Below are positions 25,901 to 36,681 of a stretch of 64,000 nt of DNA, piece by piece (position 1 is the stretch's first letter; the number at the start of each line of letters is the position of its first letter). A program made the translations under genes and the position numbers. The notes under the pieces are model-generated. The model searched no databases. It had not been told where the DNA came from and saw only the letters and a program-made list of their open reading frames with translations. The DNA comes from Bugulina stolonifera (Eukaryota > Bryozoa > Gymnolaemata > Cheilostomatida > Bugulidae), in contig OW285197.1 of NCBI GenBank assembly GCA_935421135.1, positions 5,922,850 to 5,986,849 on the forward strand, written 5' to 3'.

Positions 25901-28634
25901 TTCACGTGTCCAATAAAAACGCTCGTAGCAAAGCGCAAAATTCTTCACAGTGATTGATTCGATAATAAAACCTATTGCTTATCTTATCGTAAAACAGTAA
26001 TTATTAATTCTATATTCTATTTTATGCACAGTAAAGTAAGACATGATATAGCGCAATAAAAAGACAAAATGGCATTGTGTTATAATGAAGTGTAGAGCAA
26101 CATGATGGTATGCTCTTGGATAACTGTAGAGCTCTTGGATAACTGTAGAGCTCTTGGATAACTGTAGAGCTCTTGGATAACAGCAGAGCTCTTGGATAAC
26201 TGTAGAGCTCTTGGATAACAGTAGAGCTCTTGGATAACAGCACTGTAGTTACCCTGTTATGACTAGAATGCTGATTAACATTAGGAAGTGTAGTTGCATG
26301 ATTGTGCCAACCATTCAACTTTTTAATTTTAAATTAATGTTACCATATTATGCACTACGAGACATCTAGACCGTAGCTAATGCATTGTAATGTAATATGA
26401 CTGTAATATGTAATATGACTGTAATATGTAATATGACTGTAATATGTAATATGACTGTAATATGTAATATGACTGTAATATGTAATATGACTGTAATATG
26501 TAATATGACTGTAATATGTAATATGACTGTAATATGTAATATGACTGTAATATGTAATATGACTGTAATATGTAATATGACTGTAATATGTAATATGACT
26601 GTAATATGTAATATGACTGTAATATGTAATATGACTGTAATATGTAATATGACTGTAATATGTAATATGACTGTAATATGTAATATGACTGTAATATGTA
26701 ATATGACTGTAATATGTAATATGACTGTAATATGTAATATGACTGTAATATGTAATATGACTGTAATATGTAATATGACTGTAATATGTAATATGACTGT
26801 AATATGTAATATGACTGTAATATGTAATATGACTGTAATATGTAATATGACTGTAATATGTAATATGACTGTAATATGTAATATGACTGTAATATGTAAT
26901 ATGACTGTAATATGTAATATGACTGTAATATGTAATATGACTGTAATATGTAATATGACTGTAATATGTAATATGACTGTAATATGTAATATGACTGTTT
27001 ATATTTTCAAACATGCATTCTAGCTCAGAGCCACTAAGACTATCACACCTCACCTCAGCCAGATCCTGCCATGATGGGCTTATTCCAATGTAATAAAATT
27101 TATGGATACAAGAATGAGAAATATCCAGATACGTATGAAGACGTCCTTCATCATCTGTGCTGAAGAAGTCACTGATATCTATATTCCTCACATAAGATCC
27201 TGGATGTAGAAAACGCATAGTGCATATTGATACAATATTACAGGGTATGTATAATACATGTACATGAACATTTTTGTATCATTATATTAACTAAATTGAT
27301 TATAAAAAATATTTTAGGGTAACAAGACTGGCACCATACTCCACAGTACATAGACATAGGCAAAAGACAATAACTGTGGCAAAAGTCAATAATTATAATT
27401 ATGGACTGTTGTATATGTTCATTTCTTTGCAAATATTTCTTGTTTTTGATTGATACTGGTTCTATGGCTAAAAATGCTGTATACCTAATTGCAGTGACTG
27501 CACTAAGGTAGTGCAGAAGCATTACAAAGTTGGATGATTACCCTATTACAACCAACAACTTTTAATGGAATCGGACCTGGAACTTCCAACATGGAAGACC
27601 TGTGTCCAGTATCGACCAGCTCTGCTCTCGAATTGTGGAACCAATCATATTTTCTTAAAGTCTTAACCATACGTGTTATTGTTTAACTTATCATCTATGT
27701 CATGTACGTATGAAAATTAACTCTGTTAGGGGCAAGGTGTTTACATACATGTACATATACTCATGGGCTAATCAAACCATTATTTTGTACTAAGATACTA
27801 CAACGATTTGGTGAAAGGAAATTTTTGCTCGCAAGCAAACTTAATTGTTTTCATGAAACTCACATACCCACTTCTTCTATAGAAGCTACATAATCTTTAA
27901 ACAAGGGAGACAACTCTACTTCTTCACGTCCAAGAAATTTCTCAGCATCAGCCAAGGTAAAAGAATTTGGAGAATTTTGAAACATCGCATCCCTGACACT
28001 GAAATTGATCAGCTACAGGTTTGAGACCCGATTTGATACAACCATCCTTAAATATATTAACATAACAGAAATGACTCGGTTGTGGTGAATGAAGTGAGCT
28101 TGGAGTGAGAATGAAGTGGTTTGCGAAAAAAAGAAGACAACTCCAACTGAAGTTTATAAATCAAACTATTGTTTACCCCAAATCCCATCCCTTAATCAAA
28201 AGCTTTATTTCTGTCTAGCTCCTCTCTGTTATAAGTATTCTAACATGTTGGAGTTGTCTTCACGTTCTCACGCCATTTATCTCTCACGTCACGCTCACGT
28301 CTTTTACCACTACCCGGAATGACCAGGTATTCGCTAGTCTTGCTGCTGTGTATTCCAGCAAGGATTATTTGGGAAACTTATTTTAACTATTCGCTGTTGT
28401 ATAATATGGTTTAATTTTTTTAAACTGAACGTCGACAATTTTTAGTGTAAATGCATTGCTCAACCACAACAAAGTCTATGAATCCCGTCTTCAAGATATG
28501 TTTCAAGGAAAGTCATACCTGTCCAGAACAACTGCAACTAATATCTGCTTACTAGTAGGTCGTACAGGCACATTATATAATTGCTGCACGGCAAGTCGCA
28601 TATAGCTGTCTGACATTATAATACTTGAAGGTTC
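16934..28634 (-). CDS. Host protein with three tandem Cys/His cassettes (872 aa, 10 exons)
   Basis: Minus-strand model with GT-AG junctions and consistent phases: 28616-28519, 27998-27868, 27199-27054, 25577-25383, 25012-24890, 24523-24440, 24237-24127, 23413-22844, 22487-21870, 17476-16934. Exon 1 extends to an acceptor at 28634; ATG chosen at 28616. Residues 1 to about 190 form a globular region I do not recognise; the next 106 or so are low-complexity and acidic, with a Pro run. The last three exons each carry one copy of a roughly 170-aa cassette: PLVGCxCGA, CxVCxRYQCLxCGDxF, a QxHI...SH pair, GTAxVTTEH, PCxDxCPGT, KVxQYxxKCxLCExYKC, CxxK, HxxxxH. The paired Cys and His suggest several zinc sites, hence DNA, RNA or protein binding, but the function is unknown. 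The last intron contains a whole Harbinger transposon; other introns hold minisatellites and palindromes. Further 5' exons are possible. Confidence 0.72.
17619..17647. repeat. Harbinger left terminal inverted repeat
   Basis: 29 bp, exact reverse complement of 21292-21320. Confidence 0.9.
17829..18809 (+). CDS. Harbinger MADF/BESS accessory protein (240 aa, 3 exons)
   Basis: Exons 17829-18026, 18171-18339 and 18454-18809 join with GT-AG sites in consistent phase to 240 aa. The first exon and the start of the second resemble a MADF (Myb/SANT-like) domain: an [13 protein letters not shown] start, [22 protein letters not shown] and, further on, the [14 protein letters not shown] helix. The third exon is charged ([16 protein letters not shown]) and ends with a BESS-like helix ([20 protein letters not shown]). 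In this superfamily the Myb-like partner binds the transposon ends and helps bring the transposase into the nucleus; that role is inferred. It converges on the transposase gene, whose stop is about 150 bp away. Confidence 0.85.
18958..21142 (-). CDS. Harbinger DDE transposase (440 aa, 4 exons)
   Basis: Exons 21142-20421, 20298-20083, 19955-19853 and 19239-18958 splice with GT-AG sites and matching phases into 440 aa with no internal stop. It is a HARBI1-like DDE_Tnp_4 nuclease: a helical N-terminus with the [20 protein letters not shown] block, first catalytic Asp in [10 protein letters not shown] (about residue 215), second Asp in [12 protein letters not shown], and Glu in [14 protein letters not shown]. 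All three are present. It would cut and paste the element together with the MADF partner. The third intron (19240-19852) is largely a 27-bp minisatellite. The third exon acceptor (ttctctag at 19956) was chosen because it restores the family sequence RTLTEE; an upstream acceptor exists but breaks the frame. Confidence 0.9.
19264..19828. repeat. 27-bp minisatellite in a transposase intron
   Basis: About 21 near-identical copies of a unit containing acatggacagtgattagtag. The unit is a multiple of three without a stop, which gives a false 219-codon open frame on plus. Only early copies differ (cgtgg for catgg). Confidence 0.95.
21292..21320. repeat. Harbinger right terminal inverted repeat
   Basis: 29 bp, exact reverse complement of 17619-17647. 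Confidence 0.9.
25090..25177. repeat. Two adjacent perfect palindromes
   Basis: 25090-25137 is a 48-bp perfect palindrome centred on ttaattaa, directly followed by a 40-bp perfect palindrome at 25138-25177 centred on cttaag. There is no base between them. They lie in the intron between exons 4 and 5 of the zinc-cassette gene. Confidence 0.9.
26113..26247. repeat. 19-bp minisatellite
   Basis: About seven copies of gagctcttggataactgta, some with aacagca or aacagta. Intronic in the zinc-cassette gene. Confidence 0.85.
26393..26998. repeat. 18-bp minisatellite, about 33 copies
   Basis: Nearly perfect copies of taatatgactgtaatatg. Open on both strands (six-residue protein repeats in each direction), which is a by-product of the unit length. 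It ends about 55 bp from the splice donor of exon 3 of the zinc-cassette gene. Confidence 0.97.
28080..28325. mobile_element. Foldback MITE, copy A
   Basis: Inverted arms: agtggtttgcg...agaagacaactccaac on the left; ttggagttgtcttcacg..ctcacgtcttttaccact on the right. Related copies lie near 39150-39365 and 59815-60232. No coding sequence. Confidence 0.65.
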
Positions 28635-28840
28635 CTGCCAGCAGAAACTACATTTGAATGCAGTTATCCATCATAACAAATTAATTATTGTGAAAAATTG
28701 TAACAATCACCTACAGGTATTCAATACGGTATTGTTGGCGGTAACGAACGCCGCGATATAGAAATGAATTGTATTGTATAGTAAGTCAGAGAAGATGTAA
28801 GTTATACAGGTATGATTTACATGTCAATGTACATCTACGC

Positions 28841-29572
28841 TAGAGGTGGAACGAGACAGCATTTTTGGATTCAAGACGAGATTCGAGACACGACTTCTAA
28901 AAAGTTTGAGACGAGACGAGACTGGGTTTTAGGATTCAAGGGAATTTTTCTAAAAAGTTTGCCAAATTTTATATTGTGTGCATGTTAGCACTCCAATAGT
29001 TTCAATTGCTACTCTGTAAACTCTGTATTTTATCATTATGCATTTCAATAAAAGTTGAACAGGAGGCTGTGAAATATATTGCACATGTATTCCATGTACA
29101 TTACATTGCATGTACACTGTACATGGGTCCTAAAATAATAAGATATAATTTGACAAACTAGTATGGAGTTATGTTTCCTTCAATGAAATAATCTCACGAG
29201 TAGACAACTTTTGGTAAGGACATAACATTGCATTGCGGGTGTGCTGATTGACAGTCGTTAGTAATGCTGTATGACTTGTAGTGATCGACTAGTAGCTCAG
29301 CGTTAGCTGCAATGCTATTACTAGGAAATCAGTGCTGGGAATGTACATGTAGGTAGTATTACTAAATAATTTGAATAATGATTTTTTTTATTTGATAGAT
29401 TGATTGTTGATTAGCAATTAGTTGTATTATAATTATTAATTTATTATAAATAAAAATTATTAGCTGCTATTTGTTTACCAGTCTCGAATGCTAATTGCCA
29501 TCTCGAGACGACTTTCGAGACAAAACAAGTCGATACGAGACTCAAGAAATCTCCAGTCTCGTTCCACCTCTA
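28841..29572. mobile_element. hAT-type MITE (732 bp) with perfect 8-bp target duplication
   Basis: Terminal inverted repeat tagaggtggaacgagac / gtctcgttccacctcta (17 bp, perfect) and an 8-bp direct repeat atctacgc on both sides (28833-28840, 29573-29580). Subterminal gagacgag and ctcgagac motifs occur repeatedly. No transposase frame. This is the best preserved MITE in the window. Confidence 0.92.
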
Positions 29573-29782
29573 ATCTACGCACATAGGAAGCTAAAGTACT
29601 TTATAAAACTATTTATTATCGCAAAAATGTAGTTTCCATGTGCTAACATTAGCACCATGGAAGAATCTGTCTCTGCGTGAACTTCTGCTATATTTTATAC
29701 TAACTGCTAGCAGCAAGCACCAATGCTAACCACAACTACAATTGTGTATGACATGGTGACATGGCCCAGTGAGCAGTAAGGG

Positions 29783-30012
29783 TCAGCTGGTAAGGGTCAG
29801 CTGGTAAGGGTCAGCTGGTAGGGGTCAACTTGTAAGGGTCAACTGGTAAGGGTCAACTGGTAAGGGTCAACTGGTAAGGGTCAACTGGTAAGAGTCAACT
29901 GGTAAGGGTCAACTTGTAAGGGTCAACTTGTAAGGGTCAACTTGTAAGGGTCAACTGGTATGGGTCAACTGGTATGGGTCAACTAGTAAAGGTCAACTAG
30001 TAAGAGTCAACG
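29783..30012. repeat. 14-bp minisatellite
   Basis: About 16 copies of ggtaagggtcaact with drift (gctgg, cttgt, cagct variants). No function apparent. Confidence 0.9.
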
Positions 30013-30967
30013 AGTTCAGCAAGCTGAACTCCAAACCCCATAGTTGACTGAACTGCCAGTTATAGCATAGTATTTACATGTATTTAGTTAACCACATTGA
30101 GGTTAGCGTTGGCCACTCTCTGCTAGTAAATGTAGTTGGTATAAACAGCAGTCTGTAAGGGTTCTTATGCAATATCAGTGAAATAGGTAGGACAGTGGCC
30201 TCCTCTATTGATTTACACGCACACTAGTAAATTTTCCTTTGTTGACAGTAATTTACTAAGTATAATAATTACAGTGATATGTGTGTTCTACAGTCAAATA
30301 TTAGCTAATGCAAACTATTCCAGAAAATAATAATCAGCCCAATTACTTGTGAGTTGTGATTCAGGCTTTAAATGGTCATTGTCATTGTACACAAATTTGC
30401 TTGTTAGGAGTTGTCTCCCGTGTTTAAAAAATTATACGGTATTTAAGGTTTTCCTGAAGTTTATCAACAGTAAATGTGTACTACCTAATTCTTTGTTGTT
30501 TATAAAATACTTCATAATTTAAAAATTCAAACATAATGTTGATCAAACTGTTATTCGTTGTGTGTATTAAATTTAACACTTGTATTTCTTACTCTAATTT
30601 CTTATATGAGTCACTTTATTCAGGCCATATAAGCATTATATAATATATGAAGACCCCATAATTTAGGAATTACTCTTTTGAGGAGTGGTGATCAAACCCC
30701 TCCAACTTTTTAATTACAATATTGGAACTTGATTAAAAGATACATATATTATACTTGTTTTTCAGAGTTGAAAAAATATGAATTATTTAGCAGTGTTTAC
30801 TTCTGGATAGGTGCACAGCTGATAGGCGTGTTGCTTTTGTAAGGTTGTAATAATTATACACCAACGGTGTTTGACTGCAATGCTGTGTAGACTGGTTAGC
30901 GAGGTAGCCTACATGGGACATTGGCTATTATGAATCAAGTGTCAAACGTCTCCAATCATTCTCCATG

Positions 30968-31280
30968 CCATGTACTTACATGTACTTACATGTACTTACA
31001 TATACATGTACTTACATGATTGTACTTACATGATTGTACTTACATGATTGTACTTACATGATTGTACTTACATGTACTTACATGTACTTACATGTACTTA
31101 CATGTACTTACATGTACTTACATGTACTTACATTTACTTACATGTACTTACATGATTGTACTTACATGATTGTACTTACATGTACTTACATGTACTTACA
31201 TGTACTTACATGTACTTACATGTACTTACATTTACTTACATGTACTTACATGTACTTACATGATTGTACTTACATGTACT
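30968..31280. repeat. Compound 10/14-bp minisatellite
   Basis: Runs of catgtactta (10 bp) interspersed with catgattgtactta (14 bp). The higher-order order is itself partly duplicated (about 31034-31150 versus 31150-31275). Confidence 0.9.
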
Positions 31281-31541
31281 ACTGATCACTGATGAAGTTT
31301 TATCTTCTGAATTCAAAACTGGTGATTGGCAATTGGCTTTGAATATTTGAGGCAAATATTGGAGAAACACTTTTATTGAACACAATAATTATTAATCATT
31401 ATCAGCACTATTTGCACAGAGCACTTATTTAAATTCACGCCTAGCTACTGACAACATAAATAAACAGAATTTGTCTCCCTTGGCTTTAATATGTATGCAT
31501 AAATGAAATCTTTTTAGTAATAGCTTTTAAGAATAAATTGT

Positions 31542-31685
31542 CATAATTGTGCATAAAGTAGTAAGATCAGATGGTGATAGTTATTAAACTACATGTAAGT
31601 ATTTTATTGAATTAATACAATAAAATACTTACATGTAGTTTAATAACTATCACCATCTGATCTTACTACTTTATGCACAATTATG
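31542..31685. repeat. Long perfect inverted repeat (2 x 68 bp)
   Basis: Arms 31542-31609 and 31618-31685 are exact complements with an 8-bp spacer. It would form a long uninterrupted hairpin. It could be a foldback element, an RNA hairpin source or an assembly or cloning artefact. Confidence 0.93.
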
Positions 31686-32629
31686 TTGCTAGAATTTAGG
31701 ATATACATACCTAGTAAACATAGGTTACTAACTGTATCTAAATAGAGTACAGTTGTCATGCAACTTTTTTTTTACGAATTCAAAGATAAATCAAAATTTT
31801 TAAGATATTATAGCAACTTTCAAAGCTGAAATGTATGAAATTTCTACTACCAAAACTATAAAAATTCAAGAACTAACTAAAAATTTTCTAACTACCTTCA
31901 TGTAAAAATGATAGCATCTATTTTAGGAGTCTTATCTCTACTTATTCTTATGTCAATTCACAAAACCCTGCCACACAATGGTAGCAGCAATGTCAAGCAG
32001 TCACATTTACTGCTTTTATAACAATACAGTGTTAATTCAATATAGGAGCAAAATTGTTGTTAACTACATGACATAGGTCCAACAAATGAAGCTAGTGAGT
32101 GGGTCGTTACTTATTAGGTAAACAAGTACATTTGTGATATAACAAGGATAAGAGCCCAAACCACTAGCAGGGCGGCCAGCGCTAACCACAAGGGCTCTTA
32201 GAACTTCATTCAAATTATCTACCTTATACAAGTACTAATACGATGTGTAAATTTGGCATTCTCTCTCCATAATGGTGTGCACTGTAACTCATCAAGTCCC
32301 ACATGTAGTAGAGCTAAGACATGAGACATGACCCTAGGCTTTCTAACATTGTATGCAGCCTACAACCACAAATAGTATCCATAAGGTTCAATTCTAATCG
32401 ATTAGTCTCAGTTTCATCTTCTGTAGGTGTACAAGTCATGTAGTACATAATGTGAATCTTTGTGTACAACCGTTGCAGTGTTAGCACTGTTATACACACC
32501 TTTATGATATCCACTAATAAGAAACACAATCGTGGCTTGGATAGAATTAATGCCTTTGACGAGTTTGTCAGTCAACACTTTATTTCAACCTCGATTGTGT
32601 TCATAAAACATTTCATGTCTTTATGAAAA

Positions 32630-32955
32630 TATAATAATAATACAACATAATAATTAATATAATGTAATATAATATAATACAATGTATAAAGTAATATAGT
32701 ATAATATTATAATAATATAATATAATATAACATAATATAATATAATATAAATATAATATAATATAATATAATATAATATAATATAATATAATATAATATA
32801 ATATAATATAGTGTGGTATAATATAATACAATATAATGATTTTTATATTATACTGCAATATGATGTAATATAATACAATATCCTGTAATATAATGTAACA
32901 TAATGAAATATGATGTAATATAACTTGATATAAAATGTAGTGCAGTGTATATGTG
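32630..32955. repeat. taata microsatellite
   Basis: Long tract of taata/ataat units, purest around 32715-32810 and drifting on both sides. The open frame on minus is a by-product. Confidence 0.9.
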
Positions 32956-33249
32956 AAATAGTGTAACATGGTGTAATTCTATGCTGCTGACTGATCAGAT
33001 CCAATTGAGTTTTCTACCGGCTTATATTGTGTAAGCAACTCCTAGTTACAAGCATTGTGTAGCAGTTACTGTTCATGTAGGTCTGTAGGAGTTATCTGCA
33101 CTTCAACAATGAGCAGGCAACTCAGAATCAGTAAAGCATAATGATTTATTATTAGAACAACTATTTTCCTTGTACTTGGTCTGCGACGCAAGTGTCACTG
33201 CAATCAATGGTTGGTTCGATGGCATGTAATGGCTTAAGCTCATGTACAA

Positions 33250-33610
33250 CTGTGGTCATAGGGGCCTAAGCTGTGGACACACCCCGGCAGCGATGCCGGG
33301 TCATATCGTCGCCCAGAGCCGAGATCCAGACTGGCAGCATTATATCATACATGTAGTAATGTATATTATTACAAATTGCGGGTCCCGGAGGGTTTCCCAC
33401 TCCCGGCATAGACCTAGTTCAAACATGCATTTGGTGGATTGGGTGGGTTAAGTACCCACCCCACCTTGGCTAGGGTCCGAGGACCTAAACGCTAAGGGCC
33501 CACTCTGGTAGCGATTTCGGTTGACTCGGTCCCAAGGTCCTAGCACCAATCGGAGCTGAGATTCTGACCGGCAGCATTGCAACATAGATAAATCGTCCCA
33601 ATTTTTGGCC
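33250..33610. repeat. GC-rich diverged direct duplication
   Basis: Two related blocks: about 33261-33345 (ggcagcgatgccgggtc, then cgagatccagactggcagcat) and about 33490-33580 (ggtagcgatttcggttgac, then gctgagattctgaccggcagcat). Composition differs from the surrounding AT-rich DNA. Class unknown. Confidence 0.5.
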
Positions 33611-36120
33611 CCAAATCTTATTGAAGGTCACTCACATGAACTCACAACCAGTGACCGTTTCGTCTTTAGTTATATTATGGCCAACTATAAATTATGTTGG
33701 AGTAAATGGAGATAACTAGTTAGACTCTCTCTGTAAAGTCTAGTGTTGTTTTATTTATTTATTTCTTATTACAGTTTACTAGCTACATGTATATCTAACA
33801 TGATCATTAAATTTGAAAGCAACAAAATACAACATGTACACTGTTGTTTTAGATCTGATAATAATTAGACAATGCGATTTTACAGTAGTTTAGTTAATGC
33901 CTTCTTTACAGAGGCATGCTAGAGAGCAACAGATCCAATATGTCTTTCTTGTATCCAAATGTCGAGATTTTTAATTGATAACATTACTAAACAGAATAAA
34001 TAGATAGTTTTAGTTTAGTTTAGGGTTCAAACATTTAGTTTATTCGATATAAATGCAAGGTAGGATAACTTAAATGAATGAGATTCCAAGAGAGGACAAC
34101 TCTAATCACAATAGCGAATTATACATGCACCTGTATTCTACGTTATCCGATACAAGTAATTAATTCATGAACGTTTGAATTAACTAGATATAAGGGAAGG
34201 CAACTTCTAATCTCAAGAACTAATATTATGAATGCACTTGTAATGTTGTCCAATACAAGTAATCAATTTCATGAATGTTTAGATGTAATCTATATGTGTG
34301 TATTATATGGTTCTATTTTTAGGTTTAGTGTAATGGCAGCACTCTGAACTGAGTACTCGACAAAGTGAAATTATTTATACTAGGAGACAAAACTGGCTCC
34401 CTCTACTCGGAAGAAAGTAATTAAACACCGATTTGATAAAGTAATTAAGTAATTTATATTAATGGCAGCTGCTAATTAGTGGTTGATGACGTGATTAAAG
34501 ATGCGCATTCAGTCAGGAGCTCTTGAAGATGCTACCAGACTCCATCAAGAAATGGCTAGGTGCCAACTGTAGTGATGACTAATCATAATGGAAGCATGTG
34601 CTGTACAATGTACTATATACATGGATACTGTAACTGCTATGCATATTCGGTGGATCTGAAAGATGCAATTTGAATTTTGATACCGTATTAGGTTCTCAGT
34701 CTGTTTGCAGGGCTATAAGTTCTACAAATGTAGTAGTTGATTCAGTTTAAGATACTGATTGTTGTTGGCTTAGCAAGTGTAGGTGCTGGTATATAAATGT
34801 ATGTATTACGTAGTAGTGGTATACCTATACTCATACATGTATGCTGTAGCCCAAGAAACATAAACAGTGAATAAGATCATGTCAGCTCCTCAAAGTAGAG
34901 TCACAATGGTGTATACTCTCTTTTCATTGAAGCCACAATAGTGAAAAAGATGATGTATAGAAATTCTATGAATAGCCAAGTTATAGGCCCAGTGTGTATT
35001 ATTATGTTGTTTTGTGTAAGGCCCTGCAAATAGACAGTTAAAATACAGTCATAGAAATATGACTTGTTTTAGCCAACGTAGAATAAATACGTTAAATATT
35101 ATATAGATATTCTGTTGTTGATACAAGTATGTGTGCTATAATATAGTCTGCATGTGTAATACACTCTCTGGGTATGAGCAATTGATATTTCTTACCAGTC
35201 AGCTATGCATGCTATGGCATAGGCTATTATATCTTATTTGAAGATAGTGTGAATAATATATGAATATCAAGGTACGGTACAGTTTACCGTGTGTCGTAGT
35301 AGGCCTAATATATTGCTGTTGACTAATCTATTTTCTCATACTGCCGAGCTGTTGTTGCCATTATATCAGTGGCCATATACAGACGTTGACTAGTCTATTT
35401 CTTATCGCTGTTAGGCTGTGGTTGCCATTGTTATTGGTGGCCATATACAGATGTCCCCTGTACCTTGAACTACTCCATGTACACACAGAATAATGCACAT
35501 ACAGTATGATATGGTAATCAATGCAGACATAGTTGACATGGATATTTTCTGCGGAGTGATCCTCCTGACGTCATCTGCTCTGAAATAATCTGTCTTGACA
35601 CCATTTCCTGCAGGTGTGGCTAATGTTAAGATCCTTTGCGATGTAACAGGTGCATTGCCATTTCCATAGGCGTCCTGAGATAATATTTTAATACCATTTC
35701 CGCTTCGATGTGTCATTTCATATTAGCTCTGCTTGTTTTGTAATTCAACTAGAATTATTTGTCTGCTGTATAATGTTGCCTGTACACTCCTGTTTACACA
35801 CATTTAGATATATAGTCTATGTATATATGTATGTAATATAATGCTTTAATAATATTATAAGTTAGATACAGAATAAGGCAAAGTTAACTAGGCATTTTAA
35901 TTTTGATTATTCAACTTAGAGGTACATGTAACTATTGCTCAATAATGCTGACTACTGGGCTTACATTACTATCATTACTTAAACTAGAGTTACATGTGGC
36001 TGCTATTAGATGGTATGGTTACAGGCTGGCTTGTACTGCTATCATTATTCAAACTTGGAGTTGTATGTACCTGCATCTAATAATATGGTTATATTATTTG
36101 TTATCAGTATGTACATGATT
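33611..36120. other. Gene-free stretch
   Basis: AT-rich intergenic DNA. A minus-strand open frame at 35411-35716 begins with a Gly/Asn-rich stretch (GNGNAPVTSQ) that might be an exon, but no splice frame or homology could be established. Confidence 0.35.
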
Positions 36121-36124
36121 ATTT

Positions 36125-36470
36125 AATTATCTAACCTGCCAATTGTCTGACCTGACACAAGCATTGATGGTTGTGAGAGAGTACAGTACTGGTACCTTTT
36201 GCAGCTTGCACTGCCAGGTGCCAGTGCTGGCCAACTCCCTGAGGGAAAGGTCCAGATGACAGGGCCTTTTTGGCTGGGGTAGAGGAGTTGACTTGAAGCC
36301 ATGCTGTCTTGCATGACCCCAAGGACCTTGATATAAGGCACAACGGCAATTGTGGCTAGATGCTCTTTCTAACAGCACCGTGACAGGAGTCGAACCTGGA
36401 GCCTTCAGCATGAAAGCTCAGCATTCTAATAACTCTGCTACGGCTGTTTCCTGTTGCAAGAGATTACTGG
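36125..36470 (-). repeat. tRNA-derived SINE-like sequence
   Basis: On minus, about 36460-36370 has an A-box-like tagcagagttattagaatgc and, 35-40 bp later, a B-box-like ggttcgactcc, the two internal RNA polymerase III promoter blocks. The stems do not close well, so it is not a working tRNA. The more GC-rich sequence that continues to about 36125 would be the SINE body. A single copy is seen in this window. Confidence 0.5.
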
Positions 36471-36681
36471 CATTGTTTAAATTAAAATTAAGACATTTAT
36501 TTGCTCTACGCATGTACATAGTCAAATCATTATAATTATTAATAAGAAAACCTGCCTTTCAAGCAATGCCTGAGATAATGTGCAAACAGAAAGTTCACAC
36601 ACACAGTACACAAGTCATAGTACACATGTATGCATGTAGCTAATATAAAGCAACGCTATGAAAAGTAAGTCAGTATGACAT

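Noticed and set aside
26355..27218. Long open frames on both strands with six-residue protein repeats
   Set aside because: They are the translation of an 18-bp minisatellite; only the exon at 27054-27199 inside the minus frame is supported by splice sites.
32613..32969. 118-codon Ile/Tyr-rich protein on minus
   Set aside because: Translation of a taata microsatellite.
36350..36470. Functional tRNA gene on minus
   Set aside because: Pol III boxes are present but the acceptor and anticodon stems do not pair properly.
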